A DNA stretch of 64,000 bases from DASRIA01 sp963768885. Lineage in GTDB: Bacteria > Actinomycetota > Thermoleophilia > Solirubrobacterales > JBBDJG01. The position numbers were made by a program, and so were the translations under genes. This document shows, one piece after another, positions 7,743-17,109 of the stretch. The notes beneath the pieces were generated by a model that had not been told where the DNA came from, did not search any database, and saw only the letters and a list, made by a program, of their open reading frames with translations. Location of the stretch: positions 248,001 to 312,000 of the forward strand of contig CAVYJN010000008.1 of NCBI GenBank assembly GCA_963768885.1, written 5' to 3'. Positions within the stretch are counted from its first letter, which is position 1. Each line of letters starts with the position of its first letter.

Positions 7743-8437
7743 CGCCGGCCGAGCGCGCGGGCGCGCGCGAGGACCGCGTCCATCATCTCCTCGGTGAGCC
7801 TGCCCGTGAACGTGTTCTGCTGGCTCGGGTGGAAGCAGCCGAGCAGCGTGAAGCGCCCGACGGCGGCCTCGGCGCCGTGGCCGAACGCGGGCCGCGGGCG
7901 CGGCACCTCGATCCCCGCCGCGCGCAGGGCCAGCAGCGCGCCGTCCCAGGCGAAGCGCCCGAGCGCGAGCAGCACCCGCACGTCCGCGAGCAGGTCAAGC
8001 TCCCGCACGAGGTAGGGCAGGCAGTTGTCGCGCTCGGCGGGAGCGGGCTTGTTCGCGGGCGGCGCGCAGCGCACCACCGCGGCCACGTAGGCGCCGGTCA
8101 GGCGCAGGCCGTCGTCGCGGTGCTCGGATGTCGGCTGGTTGGCGTAGCCCGCGCGATGCAGCGCCGCGAACAGCCAGTCCCCGGACCGGTCGCCCGTGAA
8201 GACGCGCCCGGTGCGGTTGCCGCCCTGCGCGGCCGGGGCGAGCCCGACCACGAGGAGCCGCGCGGCCGGGTCCCCGAAGCCCGACACCGGGCGCGCCCAA
8301 TAGCGCTCGCCGCGGTGGCGCGCCGGCGGGTCGGCCGCGACCGCCTCCCTCCAGGCCACCAGCCGCGGGCAAAGCCGGCACGACTCGACCTCGCGCGCGA
8401 GGTCCGCGAGCCCGGCACGACGTCCTCCCGACACCAC
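7739..8437 (-). CDS. Uracil-DNA glycosylase, family 5 (UDGb)
   Basis: A 232-residue DNA repair enzyme. Motif 1 GLAPAAQGGNRTGR and motif 2 HPSQQNTFTG (His203) are diagnostic of family 5 uracil-DNA glycosylases, which lack the usual polar residue in motif 1 and remove uracil and deaminated purines. Cys20, Cys23, Cys124 and Cys139 fit the 4Fe-4S cluster ligands. It is cytoplasmic and starts base excision repair, useful in a GC-rich genome prone to cytosine deamination. It uses a GTG start. The gene follows the sigma factor at 8449 by 11 nt and may be co-transcribed with it. Confidence 0.9.
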   Translation of the reverse strand: MVSGGRRAGLADLAREVESCRLCPRLVAWREAVAADPPARHRGERYWARPVSGFGDPAARLLVVGLAPAAQGGNRTGRVFTGDRSGDWLFAALHRAGYANQPTSEHRDDGLRLTGAYVAAVVRCAPPANKPAPAERDNCLPYLVRELDLLADVRVLLALGRFAWDGALLALRAAGIEVPRPRPAFGHGAEAAVGRFTLLGCFHPSQQNTFTGRLTEEMMDAVLARARALGRR

Positions 8438-8448
8438 CGGCGGTGGCG

Positions 8449-9282
8449 CTACAGATCGCGTTCGCGCGCGACCGCGCGCAGACGCGCAAGCGCACGGCGG
8501 ATCAGGCGTGAGACGTGCATCTGGGAGACGCCGATGCGATCGGCGATCTCCGACTGGGTCAGGTCCTCGACGAAGCGCAGGTGGAGGATCAGCCGCTCGC
8601 GCTCGCTCAGCGCCTTCATCGTCGGCGCGATCGTCGCGCCGTATTCGACCAGCTCGTAGCGCTCCTCCTCCGATCCGAGCGAGTCGGCGTACGTCGGGTC
8701 CTGCGAGTCCGAGGAGTCGCTGCGCTGTTCCTCGAGCGAGATCGCGTCGTAGGCGGAAGCGGCCTCCATCGCCTCGAGCACCTCCTCCGGGGTGAGCCCC
8801 AGCTCCTGGGCCAGCTCGCCGGCCGACGGCGAGCGGCCGAGCCGGCGATGCAGCTCCTGCGAGGCCTGGTCGAGCTTCATGACCCGCTCCTGCATGCCGC
8901 GCGGGACGTGCACGGCCCAGCCGGAGTCGCGGAAGTAGCGCTTCAGCTCGCCCAGGATCGTCGGCACCGCATAGGTCGAGAAGGCCGTGCCGCGGCTCGG
9001 GTCGAAGCGGTCGATCGCCTTCACCAGCCCCATGCTCGCGACCTGCATCAGGTCGTCGAGCGGCTCGTTCTGGCGCTGGTAGCGCCGCGCGAGCTGGCGC
9101 GCGAGCGGCAGGAACCGCTCGACCAGCTGCTCGCGCGCGGCCAGGTCGCCCTGCTCGTGGTAGCGGATCAGCAGGCGGCGGTCCTCCCGGGTGTTCGGGC
9201 CCGCGGGGCGGGTCTTCGGTTCCGGAGCGGCCGCAGCCTGCTTGTCGGCGCCGGAGGACTCGGCGTTCGGCTGCGTGCTCAC
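8449..9282 (-). CDS. RNA polymerase sigma factor, SigB/SigF/SigG family
   Basis: A 277-residue sigma-70 family factor of the SigB/F/G group. After a roughly 30-residue disordered N-terminus come region 2 (residues about 35-105, with DLMQVASMGLVKAIDRFDPS and FSTYAVPTILGELKRYFRD), region 3 (about 110-190) and region 4 (about 225-275, with the helix-turn-helix QSEIADRIGVSQMHVSRLIR). Such factors direct stress or developmental regulons and are usually held by anti-sigma factors; none is adjacent. It starts with GTG. A second, clearly paralogous sigma factor lies directly upstream on the same strand, 102 nt away. Confidence 0.92.
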   Translation of the reverse strand: MSTQPNAESSGADKQAAAAPEPKTRPAGPNTREDRRLLIRYHEQGDLAAREQLVERFLPLARQLARRYQRQNEPLDDLMQVASMGLVKAIDRFDPSRGTAFSTYAVPTILGELKRYFRDSGWAVHVPRGMQERVMKLDQASQELHRRLGRSPSAGELAQELGLTPEEVLEAMEAASAYDAISLEEQRSDSSDSQDPTYADSLGSEEERYELVEYGATIAPTMKALSERERLILHLRFVEDLTQSEIADRIGVSQMHVSRLIRRALARLRAVARERDL

Positions 9283-9384
9283 GATGCAGTCGGGACGGGA
9301 GGGTGCGTCACGCGGCGGCCGCGTCGGTGGTGCCCATCGGGCTCATCATGGCACAAGCGCCCGGGGAGTCCCGGGCCGGGCGGA

Positions 9385-10149
9385 TCACGTCCCGTAGCGG
9401 ACGCGGGCGTAGGCTCGCAGCCGTGCGAGGGCCTGCCGCAGCAGACGCGAGACGTGCATCTGCGAGATCCCGAGCAGCGCGGCGATCTCGGACTGGGTCA
9501 TGTCCTCCTCGAAGCGCAGGCACAGGATCACCCGCTGGCGGGCGTTCAGCGCCCGGATCGCCGGGCCCAGCGTGACCTCGTACTCGACCAGGTCGTAGCG
9601 CTCTTCGTGCGCCCCGAGCGCGTCACCTCGCGAGGCCTCGCCCTCCTGCCCGGGGACCGGCGCGTCGAGGGAGACCGCGTCGTAGGCGGTCGCCGCCTCG
9701 GCCGCCTCGAGCACGTCGGCGGGCTCCACCCCGAGGTCCGACGCGACCTCGCCGGTGGTCGGCGAGCGGCCCAGCGCGCGGCGCTGGCGCTCGGTCGCAT
9801 GCTCGACCTCGAGCACGCGCTCCCGCATCCGCTGCGGCACGTAGGCGGCCCAGCTCGTGTCGCGCAGGTGGCGCTTCAGCTCGCCGACGATGGTCGGTAC
9901 CGCGTAGCCCACGAAGGGCGCGCCGTGGCGGTGGTCGAAGCGCTCGACGGCCTTCACGAGCCCCATGCAGGCGACCTGCACGAGGTCCTCGGCCGGCTCC
10001 CCGCGCCGGCGGTAGCGCAGGGCCAGCCTGTGGGCCATCGGCAGGAAGCGCGCGACGAGTTCCTCACGTGCCGCCGGGTCGCCGTCCGCGCTGAGCTCGA
10101 ACAGCTCCTCGTCGCGCTGCGCGCGGCCGGCGGCCGCGACGGCGCTCAA
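9385..10149 (-). CDS. RNA polymerase sigma factor, SigB/SigF/SigG family (second copy)
   Basis: A 254-residue paralogue of the neighbouring sigma factor. Region 2 (EDLVQVACMGLVKAVERFDH, VGYAVPTIVGELKRHLRD) and region 4 (QSEIAALLGISQMHVSRLLR) are intact. The TTG at 10149 is proposed as the start because GGAG lies 6 nt before it and no ATG or GTG is in frame close upstream; the frame itself runs open far upstream as an antisense artefact. The recognition helices of the two factors are near-identical (SQMHVSRL), so they may read similar promoters. A SigB-like promoter lies about 150-170 bp beyond this start, directed at the S8 peptidase gene. Confidence 0.88.
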   Translation of the reverse strand: MSAVAAAGRAQRDEELFELSADGDPAAREELVARFLPMAHRLALRYRRRGEPAEDLVQVACMGLVKAVERFDHRHGAPFVGYAVPTIVGELKRHLRDTSWAAYVPQRMRERVLEVEHATERQRRALGRSPTTGEVASDLGVEPADVLEAAEAATAYDAVSLDAPVPGQEGEASRGDALGAHEERYDLVEYEVTLGPAIRALNARQRVILCLRFEEDMTQSEIAALLGISQMHVSRLLRQALARLRAYARVRYGT

Positions 10150-10295
10150 CCTCGGCTCCTCGATCGATTGCTCGATGCCGTCCTGGCGTGTCCCATGACC
10201 CCTCCATGTCCGTTCCAGCCGACGGGCTCCGCTCGAACCCGTCCCTACATGCCGGAACGGAGCGGCCGGCCGAAACTTGCGCCTGGTGAACAGTG

Positions 10296-10321
10296 GTTTA
10301 CGAGATCGCCCGTGATGGGTA
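10296..10321 (+). promoter_or_regulatory. SigB/SigF-type promoter for the S8 peptidase gene
   Basis: GTTTA (10296-10300) and GGGTA (10317-10321) leave 17 nt between GTTT and GGGTA, matching the actinobacterial SigB/SigF consensus GTTT-N15-17-GGGTA. It points at the protease start 42 nt downstream, which has a purine-rich ribosome site (GGGAAGGGGG). A small 6-bp hairpin (10321-10326 with 10335-10340) lies in the leader. Confidence 0.65.
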
Positions 10322-10362
10322 CCCCTGCCTCCTGAGGGGTCAATCAGAGGGGGAAGGGGGCC

Positions 10363-13300
10363 ATGTCCCGCGTCGGAGTCAGAACAAGCCTGGGCCGGAT
10401 CGGTCGCATACCGCTGATCGCGGTGCTGTTCCTGGCGCTTGCCGCCCCCGCCCTTGGCGCCTTCCCCGGCACGAATCCGGGCGAGAGCGTGCGGGTCAAC
10501 ACGCCGAACGACCCGGACTTCGACCGCTGCGAGCCCGACGACGAGCAGGGCGCGAGCTGCACCAACACCTTCGGCCAGCAGTTCGAGCGCTTCGGGTTCG
10601 CGCCCAACGGATCGCAGCTGACCGCGCTCTACCACAACCCGACCGACCCTCACACGCAGCGCCTCTCCGCCCAGAACACGCTCGCCGGCCGCAACCCGCT
10701 CGGCCAGCTCGCGGGCGTGTCGGCAGACCGTGCGTGGAAGTACTCGGCCGGGGCGCCGAGCGTCCAGGTCGCGATCCTCGACACCGGCATCCGCTGGGAC
10801 AAGGGCTCGCTGCGCAAGAAGGTTGCGATCAACCGGGGTGAGCTGCCGCTGCCGAAGGAGGGAGCGGACACGTGCACCGTCTACGACTGCAACTCCGACG
10901 GGGCCTTCAACGTCGACGACTACGCATCGGACAACCGCGTGTCGCCCTCCGACGGCCACGACGATGAGCCGGCCGCCGATGGGCACCTCGACGCAAGCGA
11001 CCTGATCGTTGCCTTCGCCGACGGCTCCGACGACGACGCCAACGGCTACCTGGACGACATCGCCGGCTGGGACTTCTTCGACGACGACAACAACCCCTAC
11101 GACGCGTCCAGCTATTCGAGCGCGAGCAACCACGGCTCCGGCCGCGCGGAGGAGGCGGGCCAGCAGACCAACGAGGGCGCGGGCGGCACGGGCGTATGCC
11201 CCGAGTGCCAGATCGTCCCGATGCGGGTCTGGGACACGTTCGTGGCGGACACCAACAACTTCGCCCAGGCCGCCCTCTATGCCGCCGACAACGACATCGA
11301 GGTCGTCGAGGGCGCGGTCGGCGCGCTGTTCAACTCGCGCTTCGCGCGGCGCGCGTTCGAGCACGCCTACCGCGAGGGCGTGTTCTTCGCGATCGTGTCG
11401 TCGGACCTCAACACCGCCGACCACAACGTCCCGACGGTCTACGACGAGGCGATGCAGGTGCAGGGCACGGTCGCCGACGTGCACGGGCTCGGCGAGAACC
11501 CCCCGCAGGAGTTCATGGACTTCTTCAACGACCAGGGCGTCCCGCTCGGGACCAACGCCCCGATCGGCACGTGGTTCCGCAACTCGGGCACGACCCAGTA
11601 CGGCGGGCACGCGCACATCGCGATGCCGGCCGTCACGGGCTCGGCCGCGACCGGCCAGGCGGCGGGCGCGGCCGGGCTCGTGCGCTCCTTCGCGCGCCAG
11701 GAGGGCATCGAGCTCGAGCCCAACGAGGTCAAGCAGCTGATCACGCAGACCGCCGAGGACGTGGTCGCCGAGAACACCGTGGGCCTGGGCGTCCCCGACC
11801 CCGCGCAGCCCGGATGGGACCAGCACTTCGGGTACGGCCGCCCCGACCTCGGGCTCGCGCTGGAGCGCATCGACCAGGGCAAGATCCCGCCGCAGGCGCT
11901 GATCACCTCGCCCGAGTGGTTCGAGCCCCTCAACGTCAACCAGCAGGAGGTCGTGAACATCGACGCGCGCCTGTCGGCCAAGCGCGCGGCCGGCTACACC
12001 TACAGGCTCCAGTGGGCACCCGGCATCGAGCCCCAGGAGAGCGACTTCAGGGAGGTGAACGTGCAGACCCGCACGTCGCCGCTCGACGGCTCGGTCGGGA
12101 TCATCGACCTCAACGCCGTCCGCGAGGAGCTCGACGCGCGCGCACAGGGCGGAGCGACCACCGACCCCACCGCGCCGTCGAAGGGACCCGGGGACAAGGA
12201 CCCCAACGAGCCCGCCTTCACCGTCCGCGTGGTGGTCACCGACACGGCGGGCAATCGCGCGGAGGACCGCAAGATGCTGTTCGCCTACCGCGACGCGACC
12301 CTGCACGAGGGCTACTCGAAGGACCTCGGCACCGGCGGCGAGGCCTCGCCGCGCATGTTCGACCTCGACGGCGACAACGCGCTCGACACCGTGCTCGCGG
12401 ACTCGAGCGGAGAGCTGCGCGTCCTGAGCCACGACGGGCAGCCGCTCCCCGGTTTCAACAACGGCCAGCCGGTGCGCACGCGGCTCTATCCCAACGTCCA
12501 CCTCGGCTCGGACTCGTTCGACTCCGTCGACCCACCGCGGGAGGTGCTGCGCACGCCCGCGATCGGAGACATCGACGGTGACCTCGAGCCCGAGATCGTG
12601 GACTCGGCCGGAGAGCACGTATACGCATGGGAGGCCGACGGATCTCCCGTCGCGGGATTCCCCGTGCGGATCGACCCGGCGCTGTCGCGCCCGCAGGACC
12701 GGACGCGAAACAACCACGTCAAGCGCGGCTTCACGGCGTCGCCCGCGCTCGGCGACCTCGACCAGGACGGGAGCCTCGAGATCGTCGTTCCCGCGCTCGA
12801 CCAGCACGTCTACGTGTGGGACGGAGAGGGCAACACGGTGCCCGGCTTCCCGAAGAAGCTGCGCGACCCGAGCATCCCAGGCGCCGAGATCATCACGACC
12901 GCCGCGCTCGGCGACGTCAGCGGCGACGGCAAGCTCGACATCGTGACGCCGACGCAGGAGTTCGACGACAACCCCTCCGCCCCCCAGACTCCCGGCGGCG
13001 GCGCGGCCGGCGGGTTCTCGAACTTCCTCACGAACCTCCTGGCGAACGTGCTCGGCGGCAGCGGCCGCGTCTACGCGGTGGACCGCAACGGCGATGTCCT
13101 GCCCGGCTGGCCCACGTCGCCGAACGGCATCGTGCCCGACGCGCTTCCGTTCGTCGGGCCGGGCGTCGACCACGTCCTCGCGAACGTCGACGGCGACCCC
13201 GAGCTCGAAGCGGTCGGCAACGTGGCGAGCGGTGACGTGACCGCGACGAACGGCAACGGCTCGAACGCCGCGCAGTACGACTCCGAGCCCGACGGCGGCG

Positions 13301-14829
13301 AGCACGTGGACAAGTCGAAGGTCATCAACCTGTTCGAGAACCCGATCGCGGCCAACATCGACGGCGTCGCGGGGCCGGAGATCATCAAGGGCGGCGTGAC
13401 GCTCAACCAGGTCGTCAACCTCGGCGTCGCGGTCGGCCAGAACCTTCCCTACAACCATGTGGTGCAGGCATGGAACGCCCAGACCGGCGCCTCGCTGCCG
13501 ACCTTCCCGCAGGCGGTCGAGGACTTCCAGCTGCTGTCGAGCCCGGCGGTCGCCGACATCTCGGACGCGCCGGGCAACGAGGTGCTCGTCGGCACCGGTC
13601 TCTACTACCTGCGCAACTTCAACGTCGCGGGCCTCGAGGGAACGGGCTGGCCCAAGTTCACCGGCGGCTGGCTCTTCGCGACGCCGACGATCGGCGACGC
13701 CGACGGCGACGGCCAGCTCGAGGTCATGACCCTCACGCGCGAGGGCTTCGGCTTCATGTGGGACACGGACCGTCCGGCGTGCGGGACCAACGACGAATGG
13801 TGGACCTCACGCCACGACGAGTGGAACACGGGCGCCTACGGGACCGACTCGCGCCCGCCGGGGACCCCGACCGCGCTCGGGTTCAACCTGATCGGCGACA
13901 ACGCGGTCACGCTCTCGTGGACGGCGCCCGGCGACGACTGGCTTTGCGGGCAGGGCGACCAGTACCGCATCCTCGCGTCCAACCAGCCCATCGAGCACCC
14001 GGGCGACGGCACGGTCGTCGGCGACTTCTCCGCGACCGCCGCGGCCGGCCAGACGCAGACCAAGCTGGTCTCGAACCTCGCCGGCCAGTACCGCTACTTC
14101 GCCGTCATGTACAAGGACGACGCCGGCAACTGGGGACGGCTCGCGAGCGCGTCGCTGTCCTATCCGCGGCCCAAGGGCGCGACCCCGCTGCGCGTCCCGC
14201 TCGTGCCCTCCTACCAGCCCTGCGCCTCGCCGAACCGCATGCACGGCCCGCCGCTCGAGCATCCCTCGTGCGCCCCGCCGGCACAGCAGTCGAGCACGCT
14301 CACGGTCGGCACGCCCGACGCCGACGGCGCCGCGGCCAACTCCCAGGGGAGCCTCCGCCTCGGCGTGATCGTCGGCAACCCTTCCACCGCCGCGGACGAG
14401 GCGGACGTCGGCATCGCGATCGACATCACCGACGTGCGCTGCAGGCAGGCCGACGCGGCGTGCCCGTCCGGCCAGGGATCGGACTACGCCGGGAGGCTGC
14501 TGGCGAGCGCGAACCTGCGCCTCACCGACAAGGGGAACGGCCCCTCGCAGCAGCAGGACGGCACGGTCGCGGACACGCCGCTCGAGATCCCGCTCGGCTG
14601 CACGACCACCGCGGGCACGGGGGTCGGCGGCCACTGCGCGCTGAACACGACGATGGACGCGCTGCTGCCGGGCGCGGTGGTCGAGGGCAGGCGCGCGGTG
14701 TGGCAGCTGGGCGCGATCGCCGTCGAGGACGCCGGCCCCAACGGCTCGGGCTACGGGAGCGGCTGCCCCAGCACTTGCGGCGACGGCGACGAAACGGTAT
14801 TCATGCGCCAAGGAGTGTTCGTTCCATAG
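10363..14829 (+). CDS. Secreted subtilisin-like S8 peptidase with FG-GAP propeller, Fn3 and shared C-terminal module
   Basis: A 1,488-residue secreted protein. Residues 1-32 are a Sec signal peptide. The S8 protease domain spans about 110-500 with Asp140 (VAILDTGI), His257 (ASNHGSG) and Ser427 (TGSAATGQAAG); between Asp and His there is a long acidic, Ca-binding-like insert (residues about 170-250). Residues about 640-1150 carry FG-GAP/VCBS-type propeller blades (GDLDQDGSLEIV, GDVSGDGKLDIV, GDADGDGQLEVM). Residues about 1165-1265 resemble an Fn3 domain. From 14161 to the stop is the YPRPKGATP...FVP module shared with three other secreted proteins here. Preceded by a SigB-like promoter and followed by a terminator hairpin, so probably monocistronic. 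Confidence 0.88.
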   Translation: MSRVGVRTSLGRIGRIPLIAVLFLALAAPALGAFPGTNPGESVRVNTPNDPDFDRCEPDDEQGASCTNTFGQQFERFGFAPNGSQLTALYHNPTDPHTQRLSAQNTLAGRNPLGQLAGVSADRAWKYSAGAPSVQVAILDTGIRWDKGSLRKKVAINRGELPLPKEGADTCTVYDCNSDGAFNVDDYASDNRVSPSDGHDDEPAADGHLDASDLIVAFADGSDDDANGYLDDIAGWDFFDDDNNPYDASSYSSASNHGSGRAEEAGQQTNEGAGGTGVCPECQIVPMRVWDTFVADTNNFAQAALYAADNDIEVVEGAVGALFNSRFARRAFEHAYREGVFFAIVSSDLNTADHNVPTVYDEAMQVQGTVADVHGLGENPPQEFMDFFNDQGVPLGTNAPIGTWFRNSGTTQYGGHAHIAMPAVTGSAATGQAAGAAGLVRSFARQEGIELEPNEVKQLITQTAEDVVAENTVGLGVPDPAQPGWDQHFGYGRPDLGLALERIDQGKIPPQALITSPEWFEPLNVNQQEVVNIDARLSAKRAAGYTYRLQWAPGIEPQESDFREVNVQTRTSPLDGSVGIIDLNAVREELDARAQGGATTDPTAPSKGPGDKDPNEPAFTVRVVVTDTAGNRAEDRKMLFAYRDATLHEGYSKDLGTGGEASPRMFDLDGDNALDTVLADSSGELRVLSHDGQPLPGFNNGQPVRTRLYPNVHLGSDSFDSVDPPREVLRTPAIGDIDGDLEPEIVDSAGEHVYAWEADGSPVAGFPVRIDPALSRPQDRTRNNHVKRGFTASPALGDLDQDGSLEIVVPALDQHVYVWDGEGNTVPGFPKKLRDPSIPGAEIITTAALGDVSGDGKLDIVTPTQEFDDNPSAPQTPGGGAAGGFSNFLTNLLANVLGGSGRVYAVDRNGDVLPGWPTSPNGIVPDALPFVGPGVDHVLANVDGDPELEAVGNVASGDVTATNGNGSNAAQYDSEPDGGEHVDKSKVINLFENPIAANIDGVAGPEIIKGGVTLNQVVNLGVAVGQNLPYNHVVQAWNAQTGASLPTFPQAVEDFQLLSSPAVADISDAPGNEVLVGTGLYYLRNFNVAGLEGTGWPKFTGGWLFATPTIGDADGDGQLEVMTLTREGFGFMWDTDRPACGTNDEWWTSRHDEWNTGAYGTDSRPPGTPTALGFNLIGDNAVTLSWTAPGDDWLCGQGDQYRILASNQPIEHPGDGTVVGDFSATAAAGQTQTKLVSNLAGQYRYFAVMYKDDAGNWGRLASASLSYPRPKGATPLRVPLVPSYQPCASPNRMHGPPLEHPSCAPPAQQSSTLTVGTPDADGAAANSQGSLRLGVIVGNPSTAADEADVGIAIDITDVRCRQADAACPSGQGSDYAGRLLASANLRLTDKGNGPSQQQDGTVADTPLEIPLGCTTTAGTGVGGHCALNTTMDALLPGAVVEGRRAVWQLGAIAVEDAGPNGSGYGSGCPSTCGDGDETVFMRQGVFVP

Positions 14830-14900
14830 CCTTCATCCCGCCCGCGGGGGCGGGGCACCAAGCTACTTGGCGAGCATGAAGCTCCCAGGTTGACCGAGAA

Positions 14901-14931
14901 GGGCGGCCCCCGGGCCGCCCTCTCTCGTTCC
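14901..14931 (+). terminator. Rho-independent terminator-like hairpin after the S8 peptidase gene
   Basis: A 9-bp perfect stem (14901-14909 with 14912-14920, GGGCGGCCC and its complement) is followed by the pyrimidine stretch TCTCTCGTTCC, 72 nt after the stop codon. The loop is only 2 nt as drawn, so the outermost loop pairs probably open. Confidence 0.55.
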
Positions 14932-15043
14932 CGCTTGAACCTCAACCGTGGGCGGCCGGCCGGGGACCCTCCCCGGAGGCCTACAAACCGTCTTTAGCCT
15001 CCGGTGAGGGCCCCCGCCCGACCGCTTCGTGCTCCGTCCGAAA

Positions 15044-15568
15044 TCAGTCCCTGGCCTTGAGGCCGGCCAGGCAGCCGTCGTACGCCTTCTTGCGCAGGTC
15101 GCTGGGGAAGCCGCGTGAGTAGGACTTCGCGATGTCGGCGGGGTCCTTGTCGCCGTCCTTCAGGTCCTTCGCGAGCGCCTTCGGCAGGAAGTTGCGGCAG
15201 ACGGTCTTGGCCGTGCTGAACGTGTTGGTCGCGGTGAGATCCTCGCCCTTGGAGCCGGAGCCGGAATTGCCGCCTCCCGAGCCGCTGCTGTCGTCGGACC
15301 CGCCGCCGGAGCTGCCCGAGCCCCCGCCGCCGCCCTTGTCGTCCCCGCGCTCGCGGGTCTGGGTGCGCTCCGTGCGGTCCTCGGTCGTGCCCGTGCGCTC
15401 GCGCGTCGTGGTGCCGGACTTGGTCGAGGCGGTCGTGTCCGTCGTGGTCGCGACGGTCCCGGCGCCGGTCGAGGACTTGTCGCCCTCGTCGTCGCCGCCG
15501 CAGGCGCCGAGCGCGAGTGTCGCGGCGACGAGCACTGCCGCCGCCCATGTTCCGTGGAGTCTGGTCAT
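15044..15568 (-). CDS. Hypothetical lipoprotein
   Basis: A 174-residue predicted lipoprotein. The signal sequence ends in the lipobox LGAC, giving a lipidated Cys near residue 23. Residues about 25-115 are a low-complexity linker rich in Thr, Gly, Ser and charged residues (TTTDTTAST, GGGSGSSGGGS), typical of a spacer across the cell envelope. The C-terminal 60 residues form a small folded domain with two cysteines (VCRNFLPK and DGCLAGLK). Function unknown. A TATCCT box lies about 11 nt upstream of the ATG on the minus strand. Confidence 0.75.
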   Translation of the reverse strand: MTRLHGTWAAAVLVAATLALGACGGDDEGDKSSTGAGTVATTTDTTASTKSGTTTRERTGTTEDRTERTQTRERGDDKGGGGGSGSSGGGSDDSSGSGGGNSGSGSKGEDLTATNTFSTAKTVCRNFLPKALAKDLKDGDKDPADIAKSYSRGFPSDLRKKAYDGCLAGLKARD

Positions 15569-15631
15569 GGCGCCGGGCCAGGATAGCCAAAGCTCCGGGA
15601 ATCGGTCCCGGTTGCCCTCAGGGGCGGCGCG

Positions 15632-17017
15632 TCAGGGGCAGTTCGCGCCGGTGCAGCCGCGGTCCTGCGCCAGCTGGGCCGAAAGCGACGCGGTGTTCGG
15701 GTCGTTCGCCGCATTGCCGTCGCCGAGCAGGTTGTTCAGCTCGAACGGATCGGCGGTCAGGTCGTAGTACTCGCGGAACCGGATCGTCTGACCGTCCGGG
15801 GAGTAGGTCTCGATGTAGTGGGACGTCTGCGTCTGGATCGCGGCCCAGGAGGGCTCCCCGTTGATCGACGCGTGCTCCTGAAGCAGGTGCGAGCGATTCT
15901 GGGCGGGGTCGATCACGGAGCGGCCGTCCATCGGGGCGGAGACCGGGAGGCCGCCCACGGCGTCGACGATCGTCGGCGCGACATCGATGTTCGCCACGAG
16001 CCGGGAGTCCACCGCGCCGGGCACCACGTGACCAGGCCAGCGCACGTACATCGGGACCCGCACCGACTCGTCGTACGCGAAGCCCTTCGTGTCGAGCCCG
16101 TGCTCGCCCCATTCGTATCCGTTGTCGGACATGAAGATCGCGAGCGTGTCCGACGTCTCGCCGTTCGCGTCGAGCGTCGCGAACACCTGCGAGACGAGGT
16201 CGTCGACGGACATCAGAGTGCGGAGCTGTCCGATCCTGGTTGCCTCGATCGTCTCCGGATCGTCGTTCTCGTTCTGGACGTAGACGGGCTTGTCGCGCTT
16301 GTCCGCCTCGAAGTAGCTCGGGGGCTGGTTGAACGGGGGCACGGCCGCGTTGGCGTACAGCGGCTCCGCCTGGAACGGCGCATGCGGCGCGGTCGGTGCG
16401 ATCTGCAGGAACCACGGCGTCGCGTCCTGCGCCTCGGACTCGTTGATGAAGCGGATCGCGTTGTCCTTGAAGTACGTGGTGGCGTAGGTGTTGATCGCCT
16501 TGACCACCCCGTTCTCGTTGGCCCGGAAGTTGGTGTAGCCGGCCGACGAGATCGACCAGTCGTCGAACGACATCGGGTTGCGGAGCAGATTCCATCCGTT
16601 CAGGTACTTGCCGAAGTATCCGGTCCTGTACCCGCTCTGCCTGAGGTACTCCTGGATCGTGTACCGGGTGTCGAGCGACTGGGACGACTCGTTGTCGTGC
16701 ACGTTGTGGTTGTGCACGTAGCGCCCCGAGAAGATCGAGGAGCGCGACGGACAGCAGAGCGGCGTGGTGACGAAGGCCTGGCTGAACTTGGTCCCGCCGG
16801 TCTCGAAGAGCGCACGGGTCTGAGGCAGGACGTCCATCGTGCCCGCCGCGCGCTGATCGTCGGTGAGGATCACGAGGATGTTGGGCTGCGCCACGGCAGC
16901 ATCGGCGCTGGTCCAGAGACACAGCAGCACGGCGAGGGCCGCCAATGCCCACGCCCCGCGCGACGATCTCATTCCCAGACGCCGAGGAACAGCCCCTGCA
17001 CTTGGCCCCCCGTTCAT
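15632..17017 (-). CDS. Secreted sulfatase
   Basis: A 461-residue exported sulfatase. After an N-terminal signal peptide (hydrophobic core ALAALAVLLCLW, about residues 24-35), the mature part begins QPNILVILTDDQ with the metal-binding Asp pair. The sequence CCPSR (Cys88 in the CxPSR signature) is the formylglycine site matured by formylglycine-generating enzyme, and FMSDNGYEWGEHG contains further metal/sulfate residues. It would hydrolyse sulfate esters outside the membrane. The ATG at 17017 is chosen because a TAGCCT box ends 11 nt upstream; ATG 16972 is a plausible shorter start. Three sulfotransferases elsewhere in the window suggest a link to sulfated surface glycans. Confidence 0.88.
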   Translation of the reverse strand: MNGGPSAGAVPRRLGMRSSRGAWALAALAVLLCLWTSADAAVAQPNILVILTDDQRAAGTMDVLPQTRALFETGGTKFSQAFVTTPLCCPSRSSIFSGRYVHNHNVHDNESSQSLDTRYTIQEYLRQSGYRTGYFGKYLNGWNLLRNPMSFDDWSISSAGYTNFRANENGVVKAINTYATTYFKDNAIRFINESEAQDATPWFLQIAPTAPHAPFQAEPLYANAAVPPFNQPPSYFEADKRDKPVYVQNENDDPETIEATRIGQLRTLMSVDDLVSQVFATLDANGETSDTLAIFMSDNGYEWGEHGLDTKGFAYDESVRVPMYVRWPGHVVPGAVDSRLVANIDVAPTIVDAVGGLPVSAPMDGRSVIDPAQNRSHLLQEHASINGEPSWAAIQTQTSHYIETYSPDGQTIRFREYYDLTADPFELNNLLGDGNAANDPNTASLSAQLAQDRGCTGANCP

Positions 17018-17109
17018 CGTCGAAGGAGAGGCTACCACGGGGGGTCCGGCGTGCGCGCGGCTGCCGCGAGCGGACGGGCCACATGAGGGCGCGCTCGCTC
17101 CGCACGCAC

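Noticed and set aside
9360..9376. Terminator after the second sigma gene
   Set aside because: CCCGGG...CCCGGG can pair, but there is no T-tract on the minus strand; too weak to list.
9385..13458. A 1,357-codon minus-strand open frame covering the sigma factor and most of the S8 peptidase gene
   Set aside because: Only the last 254 codons are a real sigma factor. The rest is antisense to the protease and has the Arg/Val/Gly-rich composition of a GC-rich shadow frame.
14700..14829. LPxTG or PEP-CTERM type sorting signal at the ends of the shared modules
   Set aside because: The four proteins end ...FVP directly after a folded-looking module with no hydrophobic helix, basic tail or sortase motif.
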